Below are positions 5,056 to 13,052 of a DNA stretch of 23,869 nucleotides, piece by piece. The first letter of the stretch is position 1, and every line of letters starts with the position of its first letter. The translations under genes were made by a program, and so were the position numbers. The notes below the pieces were generated by a model, which ran no database searches, had not been told where the DNA came from, and saw only the letters and a program-made list of their open reading frames with translations. Origin of the DNA: a virus; IMG/VR virus record IMGVR_UViG_3300009155_000266, positions 1-23,869 of that record. The stretch is one strand, 5' to 3'.

Positions 5056-6897
5056 TTAGTTTCTTTGTATTATATGCCAATTTGTTCCGTCGCATACTAA
5101 TGTACACCATTGAGGCGTTACATTTCCAGCACTTAAAATAGGTGTTGAAGGTGAGCCACCATTTAAAGGAATTACATTAGATGCGTTACTTACAACAGTT
5201 CCACTTGCAAGGTTTTTTATCATATAAGTATTTCCAGATGTTAACGATGTTGTTAAATCTAAGGTTGTGGTTGAAAAACCGCCTGAATTAACAATAAATA
5301 CTCTATTAGTTGTAACTGCTACGCCTGCACCAGCATTTGTTGCAATAAAAAGATAATCTACTTTTAAGTTAGTTCGTGCATTTGATTCCGATGTTGCATT
5401 TGTTCCACCATTTGCAATAGGTAAAGCCGTACCACTATATGTTAAGTCTAAATTTCCAGTTGTTGTAATTGGTGAATTTGAAACAGTAAATAAAGAAGGT
5501 GCGGTTATTCCTACACTTGTAACACCAGTATTAGTTAAATTATCGTTTGTTAAATTTAATCCAGAACCGACCGTTATTTGACCAACCGCTCCACCAACTG
5601 AATTTAAACCAAGTAATCTATTTGTCCCACTTGTGGTTGATGTTAAGGTTAAACCTCCAGATGTTATTGATGCTGAAAAGGTTTTAACACCGTTTATAGT
5701 TTCATTACCTGATAACCCTACTTTTATATTTATCCTATTACTTAGGCTTACTGTATCTGCCCCTACTAATGTACCAATTGGAATTGTTTGACTACTTAAT
5801 AATCCCGTAGAACTTGCCGTAACCATGCGAGTGCCAGAGCCTGCAAGGTTTGACAATGTTGTTGCGCCTGTTACACCGAAAGTGCCATTAACATCAAGTT
5901 TATATAATGGGTTTAAATTACTTATGCCTAACCTTCCACCATCTTGATTTGCAACAACTGATATAGTAGTATCAAGATATTGCCCTAACTGTCCACCGCT
6001 GAAATTTTTAGCGGTCATTAAATATATGTCTGAGGTTCTAACATTATTTGGAAATGTAGATGTACCTGGTCTATCTGTAAATGTAATTTGAGCAGTTTGA
6101 TTTCCTTTATTATTATCTCTTTTTGCAAAATAATTTAAAATATTATAATAAAAAGTAGATGATGAACCATCGTTACTATCTTCCTGTCTATTTATTGTTC
6201 CGCTCATTGTTCCACCTGTCAACGGCAGATAACTTGTATTGTCATAAGAAATTGTTGTTCCCGTTGCTTTTACAAAACCAGTACCATTTAGCTTTAATTG
6301 AAATGTTGACGCCGCAACCCCTGACCTTAAATAATTTGTAAGCATTGAAGCCGTATCCAAAAGGTTTAATTTAGTCGCAAATCTTGTATTTAAATTAAGC
6401 AAAGACGTATCAGCCTTTCTTAAATATTTTGATAACATTAATGTAGTGTCAGATATGTTTAGTTTTAAGTTTATTCTACTGCTTAAAGATGTTGTGTCTG
6501 TATTATTATTTATTATTATCGTATCAGCATTATTAAATTTCCATCCTCCTTTAGTCTTAATGTAACTAAATAAAACATTGTTAATAGTATCAAATAGATG
6601 GTAGGCATTATTTATAGTAGAAGGTTTTAAAGCCGTTGTATCGCTTGCACGACCTCTAAACGTTAAACCATCGCCGCTGGTCTGGTAACCAAGTCTTTGT
6701 TTGTTAGAATTTGCTGGGTATTGAGCAAAAAGGCAAACTGAGAGGAATAAAAAAAGAATCGAAGGCAATGTTTTTTTGCCCCCAATCCTTTTGATTAAAC
6801 TACTCCCAATTTTGATTAAAACCTCCTGTAATAATATCTCACCGATTTTCCCTAAAGTTTTAAGGAAAAGTCTTTCTTTTTTTGGTTTGTCAATCAT
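5056..6897 (-). CDS. Tail-fiber-like protein with an N-terminal export signal
   Basis: This 613-residue protein starts with a basic, amphipathic 43-residue head. A hydrophobic signal-like segment follows (44-58, PSILFLFLSVCLFA), with a plausible signal peptidase I site at LFA/QYP. Next are QRLGYQTSGDGLTFRGRASDT, then repeats of DTxSLSxRINxK type (134-195 and 381-392), then YLPLTGGTMSGTI (223-235) and ALPIANGGTNATSESNART (491-509). The last two are well-known tail-fiber motifs. YKLDVNGTFGVTGATT (332-347) is typical of Bacteroidota fibers. A signal sequence is unusual for a virion protein. A TTG at 6768 could give a shorter form beginning at the signal. It overlaps the upstream gene by ATGA. 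Fiber call good; location uncertain. Confidence 0.78.
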   Translation of the reverse strand: MIDKPKKERLFLKTLGKIGEILLQEVLIKIGSSLIKRIGGKKTLPSILFLFLSVCLFAQYPANSNKQRLGYQTSGDGLTFRGRASDTTALKPSTINNAYHLFDTINNVLFSYIKTKGGWKFNNADTIIINNNTDTTSLSSRINLKLNISDTTLMLSKYLRKADTSLLNLNTRFATKLNLLDTASMLTNYLRSGVAASTFQLKLNGTGFVKATGTTISYDNTSYLPLTGGTMSGTINRQEDSNDGSSSTFYYNILNYFAKRDNNKGNQTAQITFTDRPGTSTFPNNVRTSDIYLMTAKNFSGGQLGQYLDTTISVVANQDGGRLGISNLNPLYKLDVNGTFGVTGATTLSNLAGSGTRMVTASSTGLLSSQTIPIGTLVGADTVSLSNRINIKVGLSGNETINGVKTFSASITSGGLTLTSTTSGTNRLLGLNSVGGAVGQITVGSGLNLTNDNLTNTGVTSVGITAPSLFTVSNSPITTTGNLDLTYSGTALPIANGGTNATSESNARTNLKVDYLFIATNAGAGVAVTTNRVFIVNSGGFSTTTLDLTTSLTSGNTYMIKNLASGTVVSNASNVIPLNGGSPSTPILSAGNVTPQWCTLVCDGTNWHIIQRN

Positions 6898-7436
6898 AAA
6901 ACTATTCCTAAAGTGTTATAAATGTCTGTTATTTCTTCTTCATCTGGATAACAAGTTGACTCAGGACAACCGATTGCACTTGGAATAAACGCCGTCAAAG
7001 GTGTTGAATAATTACACAAAAGGTCTTTAATCCTTTTCTTCTTTACATCTAACCTTTGTAATAAAGTGTCTTGATAAAACTTTAAACCCTCAACCCCGAC
7101 GTTCTGTCCATATTCATTATCTAAGGTATATAAACCATTTGAGCCAAGTTGCATAACCATGTAGGGCGAAGCTTCATATAATACGGCATTAGCGCAAAAG
7201 GATTTTAATTGTTTGTCCCAAATGTCCTGATAAGACGTTGATGTAAACGCGGTACTTGTTCCCTTGTTTGCCACCATTGAATCATATAAGGTTAAGCCAA
7301 TGGCGGGAACAATCCAACGAAACTCAGCATCTTGAATATGTGGGCTAATAAGGCTTTTATCAAGTCTTATGTCAGCTGGTGTTGGACGTGCAACCCCTCC
7401 AGCTATTACTTCACTCGGTTGTATTAATTGGCTCAT
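6894..7436 (-). CDS. Putative head-tail connector protein
   Basis: This 180-residue protein is soluble and mostly helical. The pattern (ISPHIQDAEFRWIVPAIGLTLYDSM, later a helix with Cys/Ala/Tyr, and LLQRLDVKKKRIKDLLCNY) resembles small connector or adaptor proteins that Bacteroidota phages encode next to the portal (DUF6712-like, from memory). It would sit at the neck between portal and tail. The gene begins 26 bases inside the portal gene and ends in an ATGA overlap with the fiber gene. Three Cys lie in the last third (GCPESTCYP). Position supports the role; the family match is not verified. Confidence 0.6.
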   Translation of the reverse strand: MSQLIQPSEVIAGGVARPTPADIRLDKSLISPHIQDAEFRWIVPAIGLTLYDSMVANKGTSTAFTSTSYQDIWDKQLKSFCANAVLYEASPYMVMQLGSNGLYTLDNEYGQNVGVEGLKFYQDTLLQRLDVKKKRIKDLLCNYSTPLTAFIPSAIGCPESTCYPDEEEITDIYNTLGIVL

Positions 7437-8838
7437 TGGTTGGGGTTGTTTGTTGTATTTCTACGGGTGCATACCCTAATATTTCTCTTTTTTCATTTAA
7501 TGAAAGGTTTTCTTCCACCTTAATTTCACCCATGAAAGACACGGGCAAAGTGTTTGAAATGCTAAACGATACGTCGGTAAACGCTGAATTATAAAGCCCA
7601 ATTTCTTTTAAGAACGGGTTAATAATCTTTGATAACAGAAGGTTTTGACGTGGCTTAATAACTGTATTTTGCAAGTATTCCATTTCTTGCCTTATCTGTT
7701 GGTTTGTTCCCAGTTGCCCCGATGTTGCAAAACCAGCTAAAGATTTTGACCAACGATTAGCGACGACAATCGCTGAGGCTGCAAGGTTTTGGAGGTTTAA
7801 AAATTCCCCTTCGCTTTCTTTTGAGGTGGGTATAAAATTTGCCTTTAATTTTTCATCTCGTAAAACTTGAACAAATAACTTGTGATTATTTCCCATTCCT
7901 GTAAACTTTGATTCAATGCCTTCAACAAGGCTTTTAGCCTCAACCGATGTCATTGACCCAAAGAATTGTAAAATACCTGAAGGCATAAAACCATTTTCAA
8001 ATTTACTTGTATTAAATCTTTGAATTCTATATTCAATCTCCGCCCACATCTTAGCGCCTATCCACTCAGGTAAACCAAAGTAGAAATAACCAGCCGCGTA
8101 TTGCTTAACATGAATAATTGAACGCTCCGTTCCGTCCTCTAATTTCTTAAACTCTGGATAAATTGGTATTTCTCTAAATCCTTCCTTTTCGTAATAAGTG
8201 CCCTCAGTCGTTAATGGTACTTCTTCCCAATTATCGTAAATGCCAACGGATCTTATTATCTGATCCGCTTCTGCTTTCCTGATTCCAATGTTATAAACGG
8301 GCACATGATAAATATAAGTGAATGGTTCATTACCAACCTTACCCCGTACAATTTCTGAAAAGCAATTTCCAAAAGCATCGTAATCAAAAGCCAACGAACC
8401 TAAAACCTCTTGTAAGTTTTGAGAATGCAGATTAACCTGCCTAATAACTTCTTCAATTTCATTTAAAGAATCGTCGGTTATTACTTCCCCTTTCATTGAG
8501 GTTGTAAGTAAAGTATTAGATTTACCTTTCATTGGGATAAAACCATCACCAACAACCATATTAACCTTGTCCTCAATGATTCGCCTAAGCGTTGGGGAAT
8601 TGTTGACAATGGCTATTAGACTCTTTAAAAAGTCATCTTTCTGAGTAAAGAATCTAACCCATTTTGCGCCTGTAAAATCAAGTCTTTCACGTGACGGCTC
8701 ATTAAAAATATCTTCCTTAACTAACATAGTGTTGGAAGTATCTAAAGTAACCGAAGCCAATAAAGGACTATTATTTCTTTTTAAATTTCTATTAGCCCTG
8801 TTCGGAACTGCTTGAATCGTCTTCTTTATTTGGCTCAT
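7411..8838 (-). CDS. Phage portal protein
   Basis: This 475-residue protein matches the PBSX/SPP1-like portal pattern. An N-terminal region ends in RLDFTGAKWVRFF; SPTLRRIIEDKVNMVVGDGF follows, then SLAFDYDAFGNCFSEIV, a VKQY..GYFYFGLPEW core and an ANRWSKSLAGF stretch. The C-terminal region contains EYLQNTVIKPRQNLLLSKIINPFL. Twelve copies would form the DNA entry ring. I choose the ATG at 8838: the longer ATG at 8895 adds 19 residues unlike the family. This start still overlaps the upstream small gene by 47 bases. A later ATG at 8736 would avoid the overlap but drop about 34 residues. It ends with a Thr/Pro/Asn-rich tail. Confidence 0.88.
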   Translation of the reverse strand: MSQIKKTIQAVPNRANRNLKRNNSPLLASVTLDTSNTMLVKEDIFNEPSRERLDFTGAKWVRFFTQKDDFLKSLIAIVNNSPTLRRIIEDKVNMVVGDGFIPMKGKSNTLLTTSMKGEVITDDSLNEIEEVIRQVNLHSQNLQEVLGSLAFDYDAFGNCFSEIVRGKVGNEPFTYIYHVPVYNIGIRKAEADQIIRSVGIYDNWEEVPLTTEGTYYEKEGFREIPIYPEFKKLEDGTERSIIHVKQYAAGYFYFGLPEWIGAKMWAEIEYRIQRFNTSKFENGFMPSGILQFFGSMTSVEAKSLVEGIESKFTGMGNNHKLFVQVLRDEKLKANFIPTSKESEGEFLNLQNLAASAIVVANRWSKSLAGFATSGQLGTNQQIRQEMEYLQNTVIKPRQNLLLSKIINPFLKEIGLYNSAFTDVSFSISNTLPVSFMGEIKVEENLSLNEKREILGYAPVEIQQTTPTNEPINTTE

Positions 8839-9016
8839 AGGTTTTTTTCTCAGGCGTGAAAATGACGTGTTGGCTAACAGATGTGGGGTTGGCATTATAC
8901 CAACCCCTTAATTCTGCTTGGGTAAAATTTCCGATAGCCTTTTTTAGTATTCCCGCTTTTCCCGTCGGGTCATTCCCGACGTAAATCATTAGCTTACTTT
9001 TTTCCCTGACTATCAT
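8792..9016 (-). CDS. Small unknown protein before the portal (74 aa)
   Basis: I do not recognise this 74-residue protein. It has IYVGNDPTGKAGILKKAIGNFTQAEL-type content split by short turns and ends in an acidic Ser-rich tail (EDDSSSSEQG). An A-rich leader (AAAATATAAA) precedes the ATG, and the tail-tube-type gene stops 10 bases upstream. A second in-frame ATG at residue 10 is possible. It overlaps the portal start by 47 bases in another frame, which is unusual in this compact block. Context suggests a minor head or neck component. Confidence 0.55.
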   Translation of the reverse strand: MIVREKSKLMIYVGNDPTGKAGILKKAIGNFTQAELRGWYNANPTSVSQHVIFTPEKKTYEPNKEDDSSSSEQG

Positions 9017-9026
9017 ATTTTATATT

Positions 9027-9575
9027 TTAATCAATTAGATTCATTACGCTTTCGCCGTTAACGATAAATCTTGCTTTATTAGTTGTACGGCAAGTTAACG
9101 TTAATGTCTCTTGATTACTATCAGTAAATAAAGCACCAGATAAACCTTCAGCGCTTGTAAGCCTTACTGGTCTCTTTTTTGCTCCGATAACCTCAGCACC
9201 CCATAACCAATAAAGCCCTGTATTTTCAACGTGGACACAAACCAAGCCGCAAGCCTGATTCGCCATGTCCTGAATAAGGTTTCTTAACTCTTGGTCACGG
9301 CAATTAATAATACCAACTAAACTTTGCTCAATCGCAACCGACAAAGTATCTGGGTCTTGAGTCACCGTTTCCGTGAATGAGCCTGAGTTTTCCCTAAATT
9401 CCACCTCGTAAAATACTGAGGCAGTTGATGACATTGTAATCGCTGTTACCGCTGCACTTGAATTAGCAGTAAAACCAGTAACTTGATTCGCATTAGCAAT
9501 ATAAAGTTTACCGATACCGCCAGCGCAAGTTCCATCGACACATTGATTAAGCCATCCGCTTGTTATTGCACTCAT
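9027..9575 (-). CDS. Structural protein, tail-tube-type candidate
   Basis: This 182-residue beta-rich protein starts with SGWLNQCVDGTCAGGIGKLYIAN. It contains VFYEVEFRENSGSFTETV, QSLVGIINCRDQELRNLIQDMANQ (split here at the helix) and TGLYWLWGAEVIGAK, and ends in a strand-rich stretch with RFIVNGESV. This layout recurs in Bacteroidota phage virion proteins that I would place as tail tube or a related ring protein, but I cannot confirm which. It follows the major capsid gene by 12 bases and would be expected at high copy. There is no signal peptide or membrane segment. Confidence 0.55.
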   Translation of the reverse strand: MSAITSGWLNQCVDGTCAGGIGKLYIANANQVTGFTANSSAAVTAITMSSTASVFYEVEFRENSGSFTETVTQDPDTLSVAIEQSLVGIINCRDQELRNLIQDMANQACGLVCVHVENTGLYWLWGAEVIGAKKRPVRLTSAEGLSGALFTDSNQETLTLTCRTTNKARFIVNGESVMNLID

Positions 9576-9587
9576 ATTTATTTTAGA

Positions 9588-10571
9588 TTAGTAGCCTACG
9601 CTGATTAATGAATGGTGAATATAATTTACACCCATCTTGAAACGAGCCTTAATATACACCTTTTCGTCTTTCTGGTCGTACCAAAGTTCTAAAGCCGTCT
9701 CAGGGCTTAAAACGTCTGTTGCAAGTACCTTGTTTTGTGGGGTTGTATATTCCACATAATGAGGCTTAGTTGTTCCAAGTGACGTTGCAATGTCATCCCA
9801 ACGATACTGAGGAATAACGGTTACACCTCTAAAAGTGAATTGCTCAACCCCATTAATTAACTGAAGTAAACCGTAGTCACCGCCACCGCCGTTTTCAATA
9901 TCTTCCCTTAGCTGAGAATAAACGCTTTGGGTTACATTAAACACCTTTTGGTTAGCTGGTAATCCTTTTAACTGTAAAGGCGCTTGGTCGTATACTGAAC
10001 GAAGAATTGCAAAGCCATCACCAGACGCAAGGTCTGTACCTGAGCCTGTGTTAGTTCTTGGAATTAAATCGTCTGCAACTAACTTAGGATAATAAACTGT
10101 CCAAAATCCGTCTAAAGAATCATAATTAGGGTTGTTGGAAGCCTGTGAACCAAAATAAGACAAACGGGTAATGTCATTTCTTATCGCCTGTTGCGTACGG
10201 GTTAATAAGATATTTTCAATCAATGTTCCCGAAACATCTGGAAGCCTTGTACCCGTTTTCAATAACTCCTCAAAAACTGTGTCTTCAAATTCGTCCCAGC
10301 ACATTTCAAGGTCAACCTTCATTTTTTCAACGTCGATTGTACGTTGATAAATGTCAACCGAACCAACGGGATTAAATCCGCAACCAGAATATTTTCTTAC
10401 GATATTTTCAAGGTCTTGAACGAATACCATTTTCTTTTTATTGGCGACGTTTCCAAGTACACGGAATTGTCCGCGTAAATCGTCATCAAAAAAGACTGGC
10501 TCTAAAAATATATTATTTGCCTCCGTACCTCTAAAGGATACGTCAAGTTGGCTTATTTCAACTGATGCCAT
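9588..10571 (-). CDS. Major capsid protein
   Basis: This 327-residue protein is the best candidate for the shell protein. Its length, mixed alpha/beta content and position directly after the protease/scaffold and a small partner fit a HK97-fold capsid. An N-terminal part (DLENIVRKYSGCGFNP) is followed by MCWDEFEDTVFEELLKTG, a helix with RTQQAIRNDITRLSYFG, an A-domain-like stretch (KVFNVTQSVYSQLREDI) and a C-terminal strand region (ALELWYDQKDEKVYIKARF). The ATG has the leader AAAAACAA. No N-terminal scaffold (delta) domain is present, consistent with a separate scaffold in the upstream protease gene. Confidence 0.8.
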   Translation of the reverse strand: MASVEISQLDVSFRGTEANNIFLEPVFFDDDLRGQFRVLGNVANKKKMVFVQDLENIVRKYSGCGFNPVGSVDIYQRTIDVEKMKVDLEMCWDEFEDTVFEELLKTGTRLPDVSGTLIENILLTRTQQAIRNDITRLSYFGSQASNNPNYDSLDGFWTVYYPKLVADDLIPRTNTGSGTDLASGDGFAILRSVYDQAPLQLKGLPANQKVFNVTQSVYSQLREDIENGGGGDYGLLQLINGVEQFTFRGVTVIPQYRWDDIATSLGTTKPHYVEYTTPQNKVLATDVLSPETALELWYDQKDEKVYIKARFKMGVNYIHHSLISVGY

Positions 10572-10583
10572 TTGTTTTTAATT

Positions 10584-11057
10584 TTAAAGGTTTGCGTAAG
10601 TAATCGTAGCTGTTGTATTTGTCAACTGTGCTGCCGATTCAATAATATATGAAAACTCTGTTTTTTCTACAGCCTTAGCAGTTGCAAAGAAAACCTTCCA
10701 ATCATTTGCGTGATTTAACGCGGTTGTTGAAATGTTAAATGCTGCCGAAGGCGCTGATGAAACAAAACTACCGTATGCTTCATGACCACTTTCGTCAATC
10801 AAATTAAACTTATAATAATTTGAAGCGCTTGTCACTCCGTAAATCGGTGTAACTGTAAATCTGTCACCTCCTGAGGCAATATGCCAAGTAAAGGATACAG
10901 GAATACGGTCTTCAAATGTATTAACCCCATACAATTTTTCAGCATTTATGCCGTTAACATTGGCGTAAGGGTTAGTACGATTAAGGCTATTTTGTCCGAC
11001 GTATGTGTTGGAATCAAGAAAGCCATTTACGTTCTGAGCGGTTGGATTGAATGCCAT
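10584..11057 (-). CDS. Putative head decoration or stabilisation protein (157 aa)
   Basis: This 157-residue protein is beta-rich with many Asn, Thr and Ser residues and no membrane segment. It reads NVNGFLDSNTYVGQNS at the start, then strand pairs (RFTVTPIYGVTSASNYYKFNLI) and TATITYANL at the end. I do not recognise the family. Its place between the protease/scaffold and the capsid gene is where many phages encode a capsid decoration protein. Its ATG shares one base with the protease stop (TAATG), which suggests coupled translation. Function is inferred from position only. Confidence 0.55.
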   Translation of the reverse strand: MAFNPTAQNVNGFLDSNTYVGQNSLNRTNPYANVNGINAEKLYGVNTFEDRIPVSFTWHIASGGDRFTVTPIYGVTSASNYYKFNLIDESGHEAYGSFVSSAPSAAFNISTTALNHANDWKVFFATAKAVEKTEFSYIIESAAQLTNTTATITYANL

Positions 11058-11494
11058 TATCTTTGTGAAATTTTAGATTTAACTAATGATGCAAAAGAAT
11101 CAAAAGGACTCAATTTTGCTTTTGTTTCCTGAACCTTTTCATGTTGTGAGCCTCCTGAGGGAAGTCCAACGCCTTTTTTAACTTGTGCCCTAAGTGCAAC
11201 CAGTTCATTTCCCAATGTTTCCAGAACCGTCTCAATTTCATTAATCGAGTTCTTTTGTTCATCAGACTTTTTGTACATTGATTGCATTTCTTCTTGTTGC
11301 TTAGTATGGATTGCGTCCATTTCCTCAGGTGACAATACAAAGTAACCTAAATCTTTAAGCATAGTAATAGCAACGTCGACATCATCGTTTTTAGGTTCTG
11401 CTGGCATTACTCCAGGGTCTTGCATAACATCTTGGACTTTATCTTCAGTACTGTTAAGCAAATTTTTAATTTTTTCTAAAATGGAATTACCCAT
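11057..11494 (-). other. Possible nested scaffold protein within the protease gene
   Basis: An in-frame ATG at codon 315 of the protease gene is preceded by AACAAAAAAGAAGATGAC, the A-rich leader type that precedes other starts here. It would give a 145-residue coiled-coil protein, comparable to the lambda C/Nu3 arrangement in which the scaffold is the C-terminal part of the protease gene. The long form is certain as an open frame; separate expression is inferred. Confidence 0.35.
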
Positions 11495-12436
11495 GTCATC
11501 TTCTTTTTTGTTGGTTATTAATAATGCAGCTGGGACATTTAGAAATTTGCTTAGGCTATTTTGCAACGGTAATAAATCAATATTTTTTTCGCCAACTTTT
11601 ACAATTTCATCAATGAAACCAAACTCTAATGCTTCTTGTGCGGTCATCCATGTTTCAGCCGCCATCATTTTTGTGATATTTTCTTTAAGGTTATTCTGGT
11701 ATCCTTTACGCTTATAAACCGATGCGGTATAAATGTCCAATAACTTTGCTTCCATCTTATCCAATAATTCAGCCGTTGCCTCAAGTTCGTCGGCGTTACC
11801 CATCGTATAACTCCAAGGTCTATGAATCATTAAAAAAGCGTTCTCAGTCATTTTCACTATATCCGCCGACAAAAGTACAACCGTTGCAATGCTTGCTACC
11901 AAGCCGATTCCTGTTGCCGTTGTTTCATTTGGGTAGTTGGCAATTAAATCAGCGATTCCCATTCCTTCGGTGACTGAACCACCACCAGACGAAATAACCA
12001 AGTTAATTTCCTCACCCTTTGCGTCATTAATTTTACTTCTTACCGAATTATAAGAATTAACAGATTCCGAAATTTCCCCTAAAATATCAATATTAAATTT
12101 TGCCATCGCTTTGCTTTCCTTTTCCCTTTCAATCTTTTTAAACTTTGCCTCAGCCCAAACCTTCATCGCACTTCCACCCCAGGCATCATACATGATTGAG
12201 CCGCATATTTCATTCCCATCTTCGTCAAAATATTTGCCCTGGTCATACGTTTCCGCGCGTGAAAGAAAACTGTATGTTCTTTGTACAGTATCTTCACTTA
12301 AGCCTTCGCCGTTTGCGATTTGGTTTGCTCTTAACCAGCCTACACGCGTTCCACATGAAGAGCCATTGTCCTTCTTATGATTTAACGCCTTCCTTGCGTT
12401 ATTTTTTGCCGTGTCTGGATAATCAGCGTAAGTCAT
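11057..12436 (-). CDS. ClpP-like head maturation protease with N-terminal phage domain and C-terminal scaffold-like region
   Basis: This 459-residue protein has three parts. Residues 8-105 (ARKALNHKKDNG, CGTRVGWLRANQIANGEGLS, GSIMYDAWGGSAMKVWAEAKF) form a domain often joined to phage head proteases and capsid proteins. Residues 112-285 are a ClpP-like S14 protease: Ser182 in GLVASIATV, His205 in LMIHRPW and Glu261 in AAETWMTAQEAL at the place of the catalytic Asp, a swap common in phage members. Residues 315-459 are acidic and coiled-coil rich (helix 340-420), as expected of a scaffold. The protease would cut scaffold and itself during prohead maturation. An internal ATG at 11494 could yield the scaffold alone. 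Confidence 0.85.
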   Translation of the reverse strand: MTYADYPDTAKNNARKALNHKKDNGSSCGTRVGWLRANQIANGEGLSEDTVQRTYSFLSRAETYDQGKYFDEDGNEICGSIMYDAWGGSAMKVWAEAKFKKIEREKESKAMAKFNIDILGEISESVNSYNSVRSKINDAKGEEINLVISSGGGSVTEGMGIADLIANYPNETTATGIGLVASIATVVLLSADIVKMTENAFLMIHRPWSYTMGNADELEATAELLDKMEAKLLDIYTASVYKRKGYQNNLKENITKMMAAETWMTAQEALEFGFIDEIVKVGEKNIDLLPLQNSLSKFLNVPAALLITNKKEDDMGNSILEKIKNLLNSTEDKVQDVMQDPGVMPAEPKNDDVDVAITMLKDLGYFVLSPEEMDAIHTKQQEEMQSMYKKSDEQKNSINEIETVLETLGNELVALRAQVKKGVGLPSGGSQHEKVQETKAKLSPFDSFASLVKSKISQR

Positions 12437-12445
12437 AAGGTAAAT

Positions 12446-12799
12446 TTATTTATTATTATTTTTCTTATTCCTTTTTTTGCTGATTGCATAGCCAAACGAC
12501 TCAGGGTGTTGAATCATGTTATATACCGTTTTCTCGCTTAATCCAGTTCGAATGCTAATATCTAAAATAGCATTCATCTTGCTTTCATTTTCAAATAAGG
12601 AAGCTGGATACAATTCCATAACCATAAATTTAGCAATGGTTAAATCTTTGATAACATTGGTTTGATATAAGAAGTCAATAAGGGTATAAAAGTCTGGTGT
12701 TATATTATCCTTATCGCACAATGCTTTGAATTTTTCTAAGATGCTTTCTTGAAATTCAATTAATAATTCCTTATCAATGTTATTTTTCTCATTGTTCAT
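12446..12799 (-). CDS. Small unknown protein (117 aa)
   Basis: I do not recognise this 117-residue helical protein. The C-terminal part (ISIRTGLSEKTVYNMIQHPES) resembles a helix-turn-helix, followed by a Lys/Asn tail (KKRNKKNNNK). It could bind nucleic acid or be a virion assembly factor. It overlaps the upstream 87-residue gene by 11 bases in the +1 frame, with no slippery heptamer in view, so ribosome reinitiation is more likely than frameshifting. It lies between the tape measure and the head protease. Confidence 0.6.
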   Translation of the reverse strand: MNNEKNNIDKELLIEFQESILEKFKALCDKDNITPDFYTLIDFLYQTNVIKDLTIAKFMVMELYPASLFENESKMNAILDISIRTGLSEKTVYNMIQHPESFGYAISKKRNKKNNNK

Positions 12800-13052
12800 C
12801 GCGCCAAAATTGTACTATTTGCCTCATTTTTCCAACTACCTTTGTTCTGCACGCTGGGCAATTTCTTCGCTCAGGCTCATAGTTGTTTACAAAATTATTG
12901 TAAATCTGGAATAAATAATCCATATCCGACGGGTCAATGGATAAAACCCTGTAAGTTCTGTCAACTGTTGCCATGACTTGCTCCTTATATTCCTGAGGTA
13001 TGCGAATTGCAAGTTCCCCCCAAATTGAATTTCCTTTCATACAATTACACAT
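12789..13052 (-). CDS. Small Cys-containing unknown protein (87 aa)
   Basis: This 87-residue protein begins MCNCMKG and has CPAC near residue 69, so two Cys pairs could hold one zinc ion. The middle (YRVLSIDPSDMDYLFQIYNNF) is helical, and the end KVVGKMRQIVQFWRD is another helix. Similar small proteins with a C-terminal CxxC(R)xKV motif are familiar to me from Bacteroidota phages, with no assigned role. It begins immediately after the tape measure stop (TAA then ATG). Position next to the tape measure is compatible with a tail assembly accessory function, which is inferred. Confidence 0.62.
   Translation of the reverse strand: MCNCMKGNSIWGELAIRIPQEYKEQVMATVDRTYRVLSIDPSDMDYLFQIYNNFVNNYEPERRNCPACRTKVVGKMRQIVQFWRDEQ

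Noticed and set aside
4860-5141. A + strand frame of 93 codons across the holin gene
   Set aside because: It is antisense to the holin gene and the end of the fiber gene, without promoter or leader.
12789-12799. Programmed frameshift joining the 87- and 117-residue proteins, like lambda G/GT
   Set aside because: The overlap contains no slippery heptamer, the shift would be +1, and the second gene has its own ATG.
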